Shown here piece by piece: positions 39,134-48,599 of a DNA stretch of 64,000 bases. The notes beneath the pieces are model-generated. The model ran no database searches and was not told where the DNA came from. It saw only the letters and a program-made list of their open reading frames with translations. The DNA is taken from contig LT649235.1 of the NCBI GenBank assembly GCA_900128395.1, positions 1-64,000 of the forward strand. The letters run 5' to 3'. Every line of letters begins with the position of its first letter. Position 1 is the stretch's first letter. The stretch comes from Stramenopiles sp. TOSAG23-2. Lineage: Eukaryota; Sar. Both the position numbers and the translations under genes were made by a program.

Positions 39134-40072
39134 ATGAAATGTCTTCATAATATGTTAAATCAAAATGTATTGAAATGTCCATTCTTGTTTTTTATTGTGA
39201 ATATTAATACTCTTATTGTTTTGGTAATATTTTTTAATAATATCCCTTCATCTTTCTCTATATCGGAACAACGGTTTAAAGATGTACATGGAATTGCTAC
39301 AACAAATGCAATAGAAGTTGGTGTTGAAGAGTGGACACATGATGTCAGTTTAAAAATTTTTGAAATTAGAGAAAAATATGGTACTCCATTGAGTAAAATG
39401 GAAAGAAATGAAAAAAATATGTTAAAACGTCGTGCAATTAATGCATATTATAAGAAAGAAAAAGAAAAAGAAAGAATAGAAGAGGAACGACAAAAACCAC
39501 GTAAAAAAGCAAAACGTTTCTGTGATCATTTAGGATGCCGTGCAAAAGGTTTAAAAATTTCACTAAGTGAAAATGGCATTATATTTTGTAAAGATTGTCC
39601 AGATCCTAGAAAAGAAGGTTCTTATATACCAACATGGAATTCCCATTATAATAAAGAAAAATTTATAGCAAATGGTGCATTAGTATATATGGTACCAAAC
39701 GATGGTAGTAGTGAAGTTGTAAATGCTGAAGATGTTTTAAGGCGTATTGCTTTTGTTAAACGTGGTGTCGTGTCCTTGGTTGAAAAAGCAAAACATGCAC
39801 AAAAAGCAGGTGCACGTGCTGTTATAATTATAGATGGAAATTGCACAAGAGCAGTTGATGGTTTACGATGTGAAAATGAAGTAGAAGCTAAAGCAAATGG
39901 TGATGGTTTTGCTAAGAAAGATCCTGAATGGCATTGGTCTGATATACGTATACCAGTAGTAATGATTTCAAGGGGAAATGGTGCACGTTTACATAATATG
40001 ATGGATTTAGATCAAATGCATATGCCTGAATATGGTGGTATACAATTTTACGACATGCATTTAAATGAGTAG
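39134..40072 (+). CDS. PA-domain protein, lumenal or secreted
   Basis: The 312-residue protein starts with a hydrophobic segment (about 14-41, PFLFFIVNINTLIVLVIFF) that should direct it to the secretory route. A charged helical stretch follows, then C130, C135, C152 and C155, which could bind zinc (FCDHLGC and FCKDC). A protease-associated domain spans about 175-310: RIAFVKRGVVSLVEKAKHAQ, AGARAVIIIDGN and RIPVVMISRGNG are the classic PA pattern. PA domains occur in proteases, sorting receptors and ubiquitin ligases, as lids or ligand sites. No catalytic domain is attached, so the function is open. Confidence 0.75.
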   Translation: MKCLHNMLNQNVLKCPFLFFIVNINTLIVLVIFFNNIPSSFSISEQRFKDVHGIATTNAIEVGVEEWTHDVSLKIFEIREKYGTPLSKMERNEKNMLKRRAINAYYKKEKEKERIEEERQKPRKKAKRFCDHLGCRAKGLKISLSENGIIFCKDCPDPRKEGSYIPTWNSHYNKEKFIANGALVYMVPNDGSSEVVNAEDVLRRIAFVKRGVVSLVEKAKHAQKAGARAVIIIDGNCTRAVDGLRCENEVEAKANGDGFAKKDPEWHWSDIRIPVVMISRGNGARLHNMMDLDQMHMPEYGGIQFYDMHLNE

Positions 40073-40818
40073 GAGTGCGTAAAATGACGAAATTTCATTT
40101 GTATATATATACCGCATACCACGGTATTATGTGTATCATATATTATTCCTAGAGAAATATTTTCTTTATACGTATTTAAAATAAATAATCTTGAGAAATA
40201 AGAATATATAGTTATAGAATGTGCGAATAGTGAAATAATAATAAAAATGTTGTTTTAAATTTTGATCGAACTATTCCTTATTTGTACCTTACTGTACCAG
40301 GCTTATCAGCTTCTCTCTTTCTCTCTGCTTCTTACCACCAATATTTTACTACTTTAAACTTGGTACAACGAATATGATATACGAATATATACTTCACATA
40401 CTATTTACAGAAAATAGTAATGAGATATTTAGAGAAATCATTCAAAACCAATTTTAATAAGACGGAAAGAATAAAATTACACACACACACACACACACAC
40501 AGATATATCTGTATATGTATATATGTATATGCATTTGTAAAACACTGTAATATTCCAATGGACAACAAAAATTGGTGATATAATAAATTTTATAAATGAG
40601 ATAATTTAAAGAAAAAAATAAAATTCTGTTAATAATAAAGGATTGATTATTATTGGATGTTAGACATAGAAATATATAGATATAGTCTATATATATATAT
40701 ATATAATTTCAATAATATAACAACAGAATCAATTTGAATATATAATTTCGAAATATATACGTGATAATCATTTTATTTGTTTACGTATATATATAAGTCC
40801 AATTTTGGTAGTAGAATC
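40073..40818. promoter_or_regulatory. Intergenic region with AC microsatellite
   Basis: A 746-bp region between two plus-strand genes. It holds an AC dinucleotide repeat (40479-40501), AT runs near 40693 and TATATGTATATG words. No gene is seen. Confidence 0.5.
40479..40501. repeat. AC dinucleotide microsatellite
   Basis: About eleven AC units in the 5' flank of the small membrane-protein gene. Confidence 0.9.
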
Positions 40819-41097
40819 ATGTCAGCTTATTCCAATATTACCAATAATAATAATAATAGTACTAATACTAATAATGCATCTAACGATAGCGTTATAGCAA
40901 CAACAATAATATGGTATGAGTTACCTGGTATTACTGCGTTTATTGTTGTTTTTTCAATATTTGTCTGTATTTGTTCTTGTTGTGTCTGTCTTTATAAATT
41001 TACTGGTAAAAAAGAATTACATCGAGGTGAGAGTATCAACCAATCTCGAAAAGTAATACCTCGTAGTAGTGTTCAACGAGAATATGAAATGACATGA
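40819..41097 (+). CDS. Small single-pass membrane protein
   Basis: The ATG at 40819 (MSAYSNITNN) is chosen because the 14 residues from the earlier ATG at 40777 look like leader. The 92-residue product has a short Asn/Thr-rich N-terminus with sequons, one membrane helix (about 35-60: ELPGITAFIVVFSIFVCIC, then SCCVCLY with clustered cysteines that could be acylated) and a basic cytosolic tail. The helix and positive-inside charge suggest a real protein with its N-terminus outside. I do not recognise a family. Confidence 0.5.
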   Translation: MSAYSNITNNNNNSTNTNNASNDSVIATTIIWYELPGITAFIVVFSIFVCICSCCVCLYKFTGKKELHRGESINQSRKVIPRSSVQREYEMT

Positions 41098-41811
41098 CAT
41101 AATAATAAATGAACTTTCCATTTTTTTTTTTGTGGAAACAACACAGAAGCAAATAATATAGGATAAATATAATAGATGATGTACATAAAATCTGTGTGTT
41201 CACCCATCGATATATTAAGTAAGCATGCGAAATTTTTTTGGAATATATATATATTAGAGTATTAATATATATAGATCGTATATATAATAGATAGACCAAT
41301 CTAACTAGATATAGTTGATAAAACAGTTTTTGCTTTTCGTATCCTTTTATTTTTTTAATTAATTTTGAAAAATTAAAAATATTGTTTTTTTAAAATAAAA
41401 TAAAATATATTTTAAAGATGGAGAGAGAGTGATACTTTATGAATTTAATTTTCATAATATGTGGGGGGAAGTAAAATTAATTATATACGAACGTATATAC
41501 GAAAAGTATATATATATTAAAATACGCGTAATATTAATATTGTACACCGGGTAATAGATATATGTATCATACTTCGTACATATTTAAATATAAAAAACTT
41601 AGACTTTAATCAATCATAATGATATCATATGATAATATACATAATGATACATCGTATACTGATACATGTACGGTATATATACGAGTATATATGCCATACG
41701 CGTATAATATATATATATTGCGTAAATTAAAATTAATACTCGTACGTATATGCCAATTCCAATTCGTGACTACCTTATGACGTATTTATATATATACACA
41801 CACAAATCTTT
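41098..41811. other. Convergent spacer
   Basis: Very AT-rich tail-to-tail spacer with TACGAACGTA, ATCATATGAT, TCGTATACTGATAC and ACGCGTA words. A GTGGGGGGAAG patch lies near 41461. No gene is seen. Confidence 0.6.
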
Positions 41812-42657
41812 TTACTTTTCCTCTTCGTCTAAATTTATATCATTTAATGGTATCCCATCATCAACAACAACATCTGAGGTGGTAGTTGCTGATGATGATC
41901 TTGTACCATTATTTGGATTTTGATCACCTATAGATTCTTGTTTCGTTATAATATCGTTATCTTCATTATTATTATTTGCCACCGTATTATTATTATCAAT
42001 ATTTTTTTCACCAACTAAATTTTCTATATTAAATTCTATAAACATTTTCATCAATTCCAATTGTTTTTCAGGTCCAGTTAGTTTATTTCTTGCAATATCA
42101 TCCGATATCTTTTTAATATTTGTACGAAAATCTTTTTTTTCCATCTCATCTTTATATTTCTCCATAAATTGCTTCGTTAATAAATCTAAATACATATCCA
42201 CGCGTTTCCTTAATACTTGTTCTACATCTTTTACCCAAGATGTTACATCTACAAAGATAATTGCACGTATATCACCATACTCTTTGACAGTCATTTCCAT
42301 GATTTCCATAGGCTTTACAATACTATGTGCTACCATTTCAGATTGCGCTTGACGTGTTGTTTTACGAAAATGTTGCCTCGTAGCTCGTGGCTTCTCAAAA
42401 CGGACACGCTCTAACTTTCCTGACGTCTTATCGATCGAATGGGCAAATTGGTAAAATGTTTTTACCAATGCATCTACACCATCTGTACTATCTGCACCAC
42501 CCCATTTTTTTTTATGTTCAAATATAGTTAATTGTGTTTTGACATCCATAATAACAACTCTTTTTATTGAATGTATAAATAGTTGCTCATTATTATTATT
42601 TTTAGCATTACTATTTCTTTGGTCTTCGTTTGTTTCATTTAATAAGACAGTAGTCAT
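41812..42657 (-). CDS. Unknown protein, possible longin-like domain
   Basis: The 281-residue protein has, after about 25 Asn-rich residues, a strand-strand-helix-strand pattern (RVVIMDVKTQLTIFEHKKKW, then GVDALVKTFYQFAHSID, then LERVRFEK) followed by IRAIIFVDVT and a long amphipathic helix (about 155-180). This order recalls the longin fold of trafficking proteins, but no family motif settles it. A second helical part (about 180-220) and an acidic Asn/Ser-rich C-terminus follow. Nearly the whole length looks coding. Head-to-head with the EFHB gene. Confidence 0.5.
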   Translation of the reverse strand: MTTVLLNETNEDQRNSNAKNNNNEQLFIHSIKRVVIMDVKTQLTIFEHKKKWGGADSTDGVDALVKTFYQFAHSIDKTSGKLERVRFEKPRATRQHFRKTTRQAQSEMVAHSIVKPMEIMEMTVKEYGDIRAIIFVDVTSWVKDVEQVLRKRVDMYLDLLTKQFMEKYKDEMEKKDFRTNIKKISDDIARNKLTGPEKQLELMKMFIEFNIENLVGEKNIDNNNTVANNNNEDNDIITKQESIGDQNPNNGTRSSSATTTSDVVVDDGIPLNDINLDEEEK

Positions 42658-43325
42658 AATTTCAATTCTTGCTTGTTATAATTAGTTATATAATCAATAT
42701 GTTATTATAAACGAAGATATTTATGTGTTATACATATTGATTTATTCAAATATAAATATATTAGCTACTATTCGTCGTCTAGATGTGATGATGGACATAT
42801 CTTTTTTTGATAAATAATATTTATTTCTTCTGTACATGTACCTCTGGTGTTGGTATAGATAAAATATAAATACGAGGAGCTTTCCAGCTCTACTGGTAAA
42901 TCCTTAAATATGAGGTACACATGAGTGATAGAGGGTGCACAGCTTGAATAATATAGTACAAAGTACAGTAGTCGTCTATACTATAAACTATTCCTATTTA
43001 GTACCATCACACCATTAATGGTATGAAACGCATATCCGATAGATGATCCTATCTAGTACTGTAAGGTGCTAAGTACAATAATATCAAGATTATTTCAAAA
43101 ACACGTTATATTTTGTTAGAATATGTACATTAGGTATATTATACCACCTGGTAATATTACTGTTAGCCTTCTTTTCTGTGTGGTATTAATACAATATGTA
43201 GAATACATAGAGAGAGATATATTCAGAGATTAAATATACAGATCAAATTATACAAAACATTTACATTCATAGTGAAACTGAAAAAGATAAAGAAAAGAAA
43301 TAGTTGATCTAGAAATATATAAAAC
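42658..43325. promoter_or_regulatory. Divergent intergenic region, longin-like / EFHB
   Basis: The 668-bp region contains GAGCTTTCCAGCTC (a short inverted repeat, near 42881), CACCATTAATGGTATG and CCTGGTAATATTACTG (near 43147), the latter almost repeated at 50406. No gene is seen. Confidence 0.5.
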
Positions 43326-44648
43326 ATGCAAGCGATTGATGTCAAAGCAGCTGGTGTTGCGTTTCGTGCAGATGCTGAAACTGCAAAACAATGTTTTACA
43401 TTTCCAAACCCACCATTAACACCACATAACGTAAAAAAATATCGTAAATCTATGACAGAAGAACCAGGGAAAAGAATTGTACATTATGGTATTATTGATG
43501 ATCAAATGAAAGTTGGGGCAGAAAGGGCACAAAGACGATATGGTACTAATACGGCCGATACAGGTGAAAAAGTTGGTGATGTATTTCCACATGGACCTCA
43601 AACTGATATGTCACGTTATTTAAATGACAGAAAAGAAGCTATTTATAAAACAAGAAAAAATGAAGTGTTAGGCAAAACTTTAGATCGTGGTGTTAAGTTA
43701 CCATCCAAAACAGAACATGAAGATTTTCGTTTTGGTTCCGCACCGAAGAAAGCAAGTGATGTTGGCGCTAAAGATTTATTATATCCAGTCCCTGCTCGCG
43801 AATCAAAAGAAGCATTGCGCTTGTATCAAAAAAGTCATGGTACTTTTGAACCCGGTGAGCAACGCAGAAGATATGAAGGTGAGGAAAACGACCTTGGGTT
43901 TGACGTACAAAAGAAACGGTTTGGAATGGTAGGCGCAATGGGCGATCAAAACGGTGTACAAAAATGTTTAACCAACGTAGAAGTCGCAAATGGAAACTCA
44001 GGTAGTGTATTGCATATCGTACCAAAAAATGTTGCTCGTTATAAAGAAAGTGTTGAGCATAAACTTGGACAATGTAAAAATTTAGGACAATCAGGTAGTC
44101 GACCACCAAACCATAAAACACATGCATATGGTGTAGTAGACAAACAAGGACAGAATTGGGGTGCAGCTGAATGCATTCAAGGCAGTTATACAGAAGACGA
44201 TCAAATGCCAGATATTGATTTAGGCCGTAGTGTCACACCTGGATGGAGAAATGATACTACAACGAACAGAACCTTCGGTTGCCCAACTATAAGAACAGAT
44301 GTCAAACCGCCAAAAAAACGTTCGGTAGGAGATGGACAAAATTACGGTGATGATACCAATGCATTTGCATTGTTACATCCAGCACAATTTGCTGGAATGG
44401 GTGTAGCAGATGAAGATTTTATTGAATTACGCACTCGCGATGAAGTAAGGGAAATATTTAAAGCGATCAAGGTTGATTTGGAAGATTACGAATTTAATTT
44501 AATTTGTGAACGAGCAGAAGTTGCATATAAATTTAAAGCATCAAAAGGTACAGGTACATTAACAGTTGAATCATTTAGACAAGCATATAATGAATATGAC
44601 AACGCGAAAGCAACAGGTACGACACCAAGTTGGTGGAATAAGAAGTAA
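43326..44648 (+). CDS. EFHB: EFHB (CFAP21)-like flagellar protein
   Basis: The 440-residue protein matches the EF-hand domain family member B layout. The N-terminal half has short TP-rich motifs (KQCFTFPNPPLTPHNVKKY), KRIVHYGIIDDQMK, FPHGPQTDMSRYLNDRKEAI and SKTEHEDFRFGSAP. A repeated THAYGVVDKQ/RFGMVGAMGDQ-like middle follows. The C-terminal part is a degenerate EF-hand-like pair (VREIFKAIKVDLEDYEFN, then GTLTVESFRQAYNEYD). EFHB/CFAP21 is a microtubule inner protein of axonemal doublets, so this gene indicates a motile flagellum. Calcium loops are not canonical. Confidence 0.85.
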   Translation: MQAIDVKAAGVAFRADAETAKQCFTFPNPPLTPHNVKKYRKSMTEEPGKRIVHYGIIDDQMKVGAERAQRRYGTNTADTGEKVGDVFPHGPQTDMSRYLNDRKEAIYKTRKNEVLGKTLDRGVKLPSKTEHEDFRFGSAPKKASDVGAKDLLYPVPARESKEALRLYQKSHGTFEPGEQRRRYEGEENDLGFDVQKKRFGMVGAMGDQNGVQKCLTNVEVANGNSGSVLHIVPKNVARYKESVEHKLGQCKNLGQSGSRPPNHKTHAYGVVDKQGQNWGAAECIQGSYTEDDQMPDIDLGRSVTPGWRNDTTTNRTFGCPTIRTDVKPPKKRSVGDGQNYGDDTNAFALLHPAQFAGMGVADEDFIELRTRDEVREIFKAIKVDLEDYEFNLICERAEVAYKFKASKGTGTLTVESFRQAYNEYDNAKATGTTPSWWNKK

Positions 44649-44843
44649 AAATCTTTGTGCGTATGAAAGATGTTTTTAATTAATATTTTTATAATAATTT
44701 ATATAAAACAATAAAGAAATACTCTCGTAAAAAAAAAGGTTTAAATATTTTTTATACCACCGTATATATATTTTTTTTATATATCATATATCATACGATA
44801 GTGTGTTCGTAATAAATTTATACATTTAAATATCTACACACTG

Positions 44844-45263
44844 CTAGCTACGAAGTACTGTGTGTGTTGTGGTATTTTCTGCACTTTTTGTTACCAGTTG
44901 TCCATATCCTTGATTTAAATCTTCAATAGTATCATCTATAAACATTACATTCATGCTAGTATTTTCATTGAAGACTGTAGTTATGAAATGATCTAAAGAT
45001 ATCATCTCTTCCTTTATCTTCTTTTTCATTATAGTAATTGAACTTTTTTTTAATGAATCAGACAAATTTCCATTTCCATTTTTCTCTTGTAATTTTAATT
45101 TCCGCGGAATTCTTAAATTTGTATATATTTTAAAAAGACGTCTTGGATCACTCTCACAGCATTTTTGCATATTAATGAATTTGTCAATTCGTTTTCCATT
45201 TATTTCATCAGCTTCAAATATATTTTCCAATATAAAAGCAACGTTTCTTTGTGTAATTGACAT
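44844..45263 (-). CDS. Unknown small protein or 3' exon
   Basis: A 139-residue ORF (MSITQRNVAFILENIFEADE) with helical, charged composition and no recognised domain. It starts only 23 nt after the stop of the next upstream ORF on the same strand, unusually close for separate eukaryotic genes, so it may be the last exon of one spliced gene. A GTTAAG donor with a TTTGAAG acceptor would give an 80-nt intron in frame, but both sites are weak. Confidence 0.4.
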   Translation of the reverse strand: MSITQRNVAFILENIFEADEINGKRIDKFINMQKCCESDPRRLFKIYTNLRIPRKLKLQEKNGNGNLSDSLKKSSITIMKKKIKEEMISLDHFITTVFNENTSMNVMFIDDTIEDLNQGYGQLVTKSAENTTTHTVLRS

Positions 45264-45286
45264 ATTAATTACTTTTGATTTTGAAC

Positions 45287-46066
45287 TTAACCAGCAGCAT
45301 CCTTGATGGTGTCACTTATTTCACCATATTTAGCTCGGCTACGTTTTGCCTTTTCATTGACTGATTTTATCGCACGTTCTTGACGCACAGCAATACTTTT
45401 AAAGTAATCAACGTCCTCTTTTAGTGCATCTTCATAAGATGGCTCATTGATAGCACTTTTATGAAATGCATCTACCATTTTTCCTAATAATATTTGAGCG
45501 TTTTTGCTATTTTTACTTTTTATTGTTTTTCGTATTGTATCGAGGAGTGTCAGAGCATCTCCAGCAGTTTTAATATCTCTTTCTTTCAATTCATTTTTCA
45601 AATTGGAAATTACATCATAAAAATTTGACGTAATTTGTTTATCTGTAAATTTTTGGCGTACTGACGTCATTTTGTTGATCCTATTGTTTAATACTATAAT
45701 TTGATGATTAGGTTGAATTGATTTAATAAATTGTCCCGTATTATTGAATTTAGAAATTGATATGTTGTTACTACCACCATTATCAACTTCAAGACCATCA
45801 TAATCAATTGCTGAATTAGTTGCAGAAAGAGATGATGATTGAGGTAGTAATTCATCAGACCGTTGAGGTAATTTGTCATTAAGAAAATACGTGTTTAATT
45901 TTTTCATTTTAAATTTAGTAGATTTATATCCAAATTCATTGAAAATTGCATCTCTCCAAGAAACATCTTCGTCGTTATTGTCCTCATCTTCATCTAAATT
46001 ATTTATATCCTCGTTTTCCATACTGATATGGCTAGGATATTGTTGATAATATTGCATTCGCTTCAT
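45287..46066 (-). CDS. Unknown acidic/helical protein
   Basis: The 259-residue ORF has an acidic Asn/Asp-rich start, then SWRDAIFNEFGYKSTKFKMK, a low-complexity middle and a helical C-terminal half (about 150-255: DVISNLKNELKERDIKTAGD, LLGKMVDAFHKSA, then a basic coil). No family is recognised. M4 and M16 are alternative starts. It is head-to-head with the golgin gene and may continue into the ORF at 44844-45263. Confidence 0.5.
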   Translation of the reverse strand: MKRMQYYQQYPSHISMENEDINNLDEDEDNNDEDVSWRDAIFNEFGYKSTKFKMKKLNTYFLNDKLPQRSDELLPQSSSLSATNSAIDYDGLEVDNGGSNNISISKFNNTGQFIKSIQPNHQIIVLNNRINKMTSVRQKFTDKQITSNFYDVISNLKNELKERDIKTAGDALTLLDTIRKTIKSKNSKNAQILLGKMVDAFHKSAINEPSYEDALKEDVDYFKSIAVRQERAIKSVNEKAKRSRAKYGEISDTIKDAAG

Positions 46067-46609
46067 GTTCTTTTTCTTTCTTGTCTACTAATAATACGTT
46101 CATGCATAAAATATATTGATGATTTTATTCCTTTATATTACACAGTTAGTGAAATAATGTTTATAGTGTATACGCACATTCGTACAATGCATATTACATA
46201 TATATATATGAAATTGTATTTGGGGTACATATTTTTGCACCACATTTTCAAAAAATAACTGCTGGACTGATATAATCTAGGTCCTAGACTTTTAGGACTG
46301 ATATGTGCTATGTGCTCTGTGCTCAAAAATACACACGTTTAAGGTATAAATATTTTTAACTTCTTTTTTTTTTACTATATGCAACCTGGTATTGCCAGAT
46401 TGCAACCCAGGAACTATTTTGTATTTGTGCTAGATAGACCTTATTTATATTTGAATTATTGTGTATTTTTTTTATTATTATTATTATTAAAAAATACACT
46501 TGTAAAATTTTCAAATATGTATTGCAAATATAAATTTTAAATGTATATATAGAATATATACATAAACACAAAATAATAAAATCCATTAAAACAACGAAAA
46601 AAAGAAAAA
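46067..46609. promoter_or_regulatory. Divergent intergenic region, unknown / golgin
   Basis: The 543-bp region contains CCTAGACTTTTAGG-type palindromic and TGTGCTATGTGCTCTGTGCTC repeats at about 46280-46325, an ACCTGGTATTGCCAG patch near 46385 and TTATTA runs. No gene is seen. Confidence 0.45.
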
Positions 46610-48043
46610 ATGGCTACTTCATGGCTAAATAATGTAACAAATGCACTAGAATCATTAGATCAAGCTGCAGAGACAGCATTGACTACAGAGGAAGAAAGGC
46701 AAGAAGTAGAAATTGCACTTGAAGAGGAACGACAATTTGCAATTGATGAAGCAATAGACCGGGATAAACAAAACAATGCTATAAAGTATCTTAGTCGTAA
46801 CAATAAACGAGATATGTACAGCAATAAAGTTAATGATAGGGATAACAACACTAGTAACAATTATAATAATAATGATAATTTCAATGGTAATAAGGATGAT
46901 GAATATGTTGATGACGATGATGATGATGAATTTGATGATAGCAACATTGACAATAATTATAATAATAATAATAATAATAATAGTGATAGTGATAGATATA
47001 ATAATAACAACCAAACGTTTACCCCAGAAGCAATTTACAACCAACAATCCATTGCAAACGATTTGACCGATGATTTACATGCAATTGAAATGGCATTGAA
47101 GCGCGAAAGATTGGAAAGAAGAAAAGATAAAGAAGAAGCAGACATCCGAGCAGAAGAGTTAAGGAAAGCTAATACCGACTTAACAAAAGCTTTAACAAAA
47201 GCAGAACTTACGATACAAAAATTACGAGATGCTGCCGAGTCAACAAGTATTGAAGACATTCAACGTGATGCTTTAAGGCAAGCAGATAGTGCACAAGTTG
47301 ATAAAGCAAATCGTGAAATTGAAAGGCTGCAACGCGATTTGATAAAACGAGATGTAGAAATTGAAAATTTATTGTTGAAAAATAAAAATATGCAACAACG
47401 TATGGAAAAACATAATACTGTAACCACTGAGCGTGATCAACACATGCAAAAGTTAGAACGTGAATATCGTAACAAAATTGCTACAAAACAAAGCGATTTT
47501 GAACGTTTAAAGCGACACGCAGATCGATTGCAAAAAGAATTAGATTCGTATGTTGGAAAGAGTGCCATGTTGGAACAACGTATGCGACAAGTTGAAATAA
47601 AAAAACAAGAAAGTATTACAAGGCGCAGAAAAATGGAAGAAAATAGTTCTATATTAAATGAAGATGATTATATGGATGAGGATGCAGATTTAGAAAGAGG
47701 TTTTAATAGCCAATATGGTAGCATTAGATCAAGTAAATACGCTCGGCGAAGGCGGACAAAAGGTATAGCATCTGCGTTAGCTCCATTGACACCTTTGACT
47801 AAGAATCGTCGTGTTAGACGTGCAATAGACCAAGTTGATCGGTGGTCATTAGAAACTGGGCGTGTATTAGAGCGTTTTCCGTTGGCACGTTTAATATTTG
47901 TTGTATATCTTGTCACCCTGCATTTATGGGTATTTATTTTACTTGGTCATCACTCACATTCAATGAATCATAATGCAGGTGGTTCAGGACATGCAATACC
48001 TGGAGCAATGCCTGCTGCTCCACCCCCACCACAGCGAAGGTAA
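46610..48043 (+). CDS. Golgin-84-like Golgi coiled-coil membrane protein
   Basis: The 477-residue protein has an acidic, Asn/Asp-rich N-terminal third, a long coiled coil (about 150-345, rich in heptads such as LERRKDKEEADIRAEELRK) and a C-terminal membrane anchor (about 425-446). RFPLARLIFVVYLVTLHLWV closely resembles the golgin-84/GOLGA5 anchor. Golgin-84 tethers COPI vesicles within the Golgi stack. The tail after the anchor is short and His/Pro-rich. At 477 residues it is shorter than animal golgin-84. Start context AAAAAATGGCT. Confidence 0.82.
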   Translation: MATSWLNNVTNALESLDQAAETALTTEEERQEVEIALEEERQFAIDEAIDRDKQNNAIKYLSRNNKRDMYSNKVNDRDNNTSNNYNNNDNFNGNKDDEYVDDDDDDEFDDSNIDNNYNNNNNNNSDSDRYNNNNQTFTPEAIYNQQSIANDLTDDLHAIEMALKRERLERRKDKEEADIRAEELRKANTDLTKALTKAELTIQKLRDAAESTSIEDIQRDALRQADSAQVDKANREIERLQRDLIKRDVEIENLLLKNKNMQQRMEKHNTVTTERDQHMQKLEREYRNKIATKQSDFERLKRHADRLQKELDSYVGKSAMLEQRMRQVEIKKQESITRRRKMEENSSILNEDDYMDEDADLERGFNSQYGSIRSSKYARRRRTKGIASALAPLTPLTKNRRVRRAIDQVDRWSLETGRVLERFPLARLIFVVYLVTLHLWVFILLGHHSHSMNHNAGGSGHAIPGAMPAAPPPPQRR

Positions 48044-48599
48044 TAAAGAAGGATGGGTGATTTATTTATTGCGTAGTATATTATATTAAATATGATATAT
48101 AAATTTAATTACATACATATATGTATGATATGCACAAAATATATATTTTTCTTGGTATTTTTATTTTTTGAAAGAAAGAGAGAGAGAGAGAGAGTCAAGA
48201 TGAAAAGTAATATCATATATATCATATATACTCGTTTGATACTCTTTATATATAACGTATCATACGAGTCGTATGATGTAATATATACTCTTCGTACAAC
48301 ACGTACAGTACACGTACGATGTATCATCTGACTTCGATTTTAGTGAGATAGATATTAATATTCATCTTGACTCTCTCTCTCTCTCTCTCTCTCTACAAAG
48401 TATTAAAAAATACGTGTATATTTTCGTTATTGCATTAATTATAGTATGATATCATATCATACGCTTCGTATTATATTTTTTATAAAGATCTAAAGCAAAA
48501 ATTAAATATCATATACGAAGCGGTTCGTATCAAATACACACACTCTCTTCCTCTCTTTCTTTCTTGCTTTTCAAAAACTTTTTAAGCAAAGAACATTTT
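48044..48599. other. Convergent spacer with GA/CT inverted repeat
   Basis: Tail-to-tail spacer. It holds the inverted repeat at 48177-48388, the dispersed 20-mer (48343-48362, reverse complement of 34405-34424), and ATCATACGA/TCGTATGAT palindromic words. No gene is supported. Confidence 0.65.
48177..48388. repeat. Terminal-inverted-repeat-like element, about 210 bp
   Basis: A GA run followed by TCAAGATGAA (48177-48204) is matched in reverse complement by TTCATCTTGA followed by a CT run (48361-48388), perfect over 28 bases; the CT run continues to 48394. The interior is about 156 bp. It could be a MITE-like element or a hairpin in a 3' UTR. Confidence 0.6.

Noticed and set aside
48092-48331. 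Small ORFs in both strands of the golgin/mS29 spacer
   Set aside because: They follow AT and GA repeats within an inverted repeat, with no recognisable protein features.
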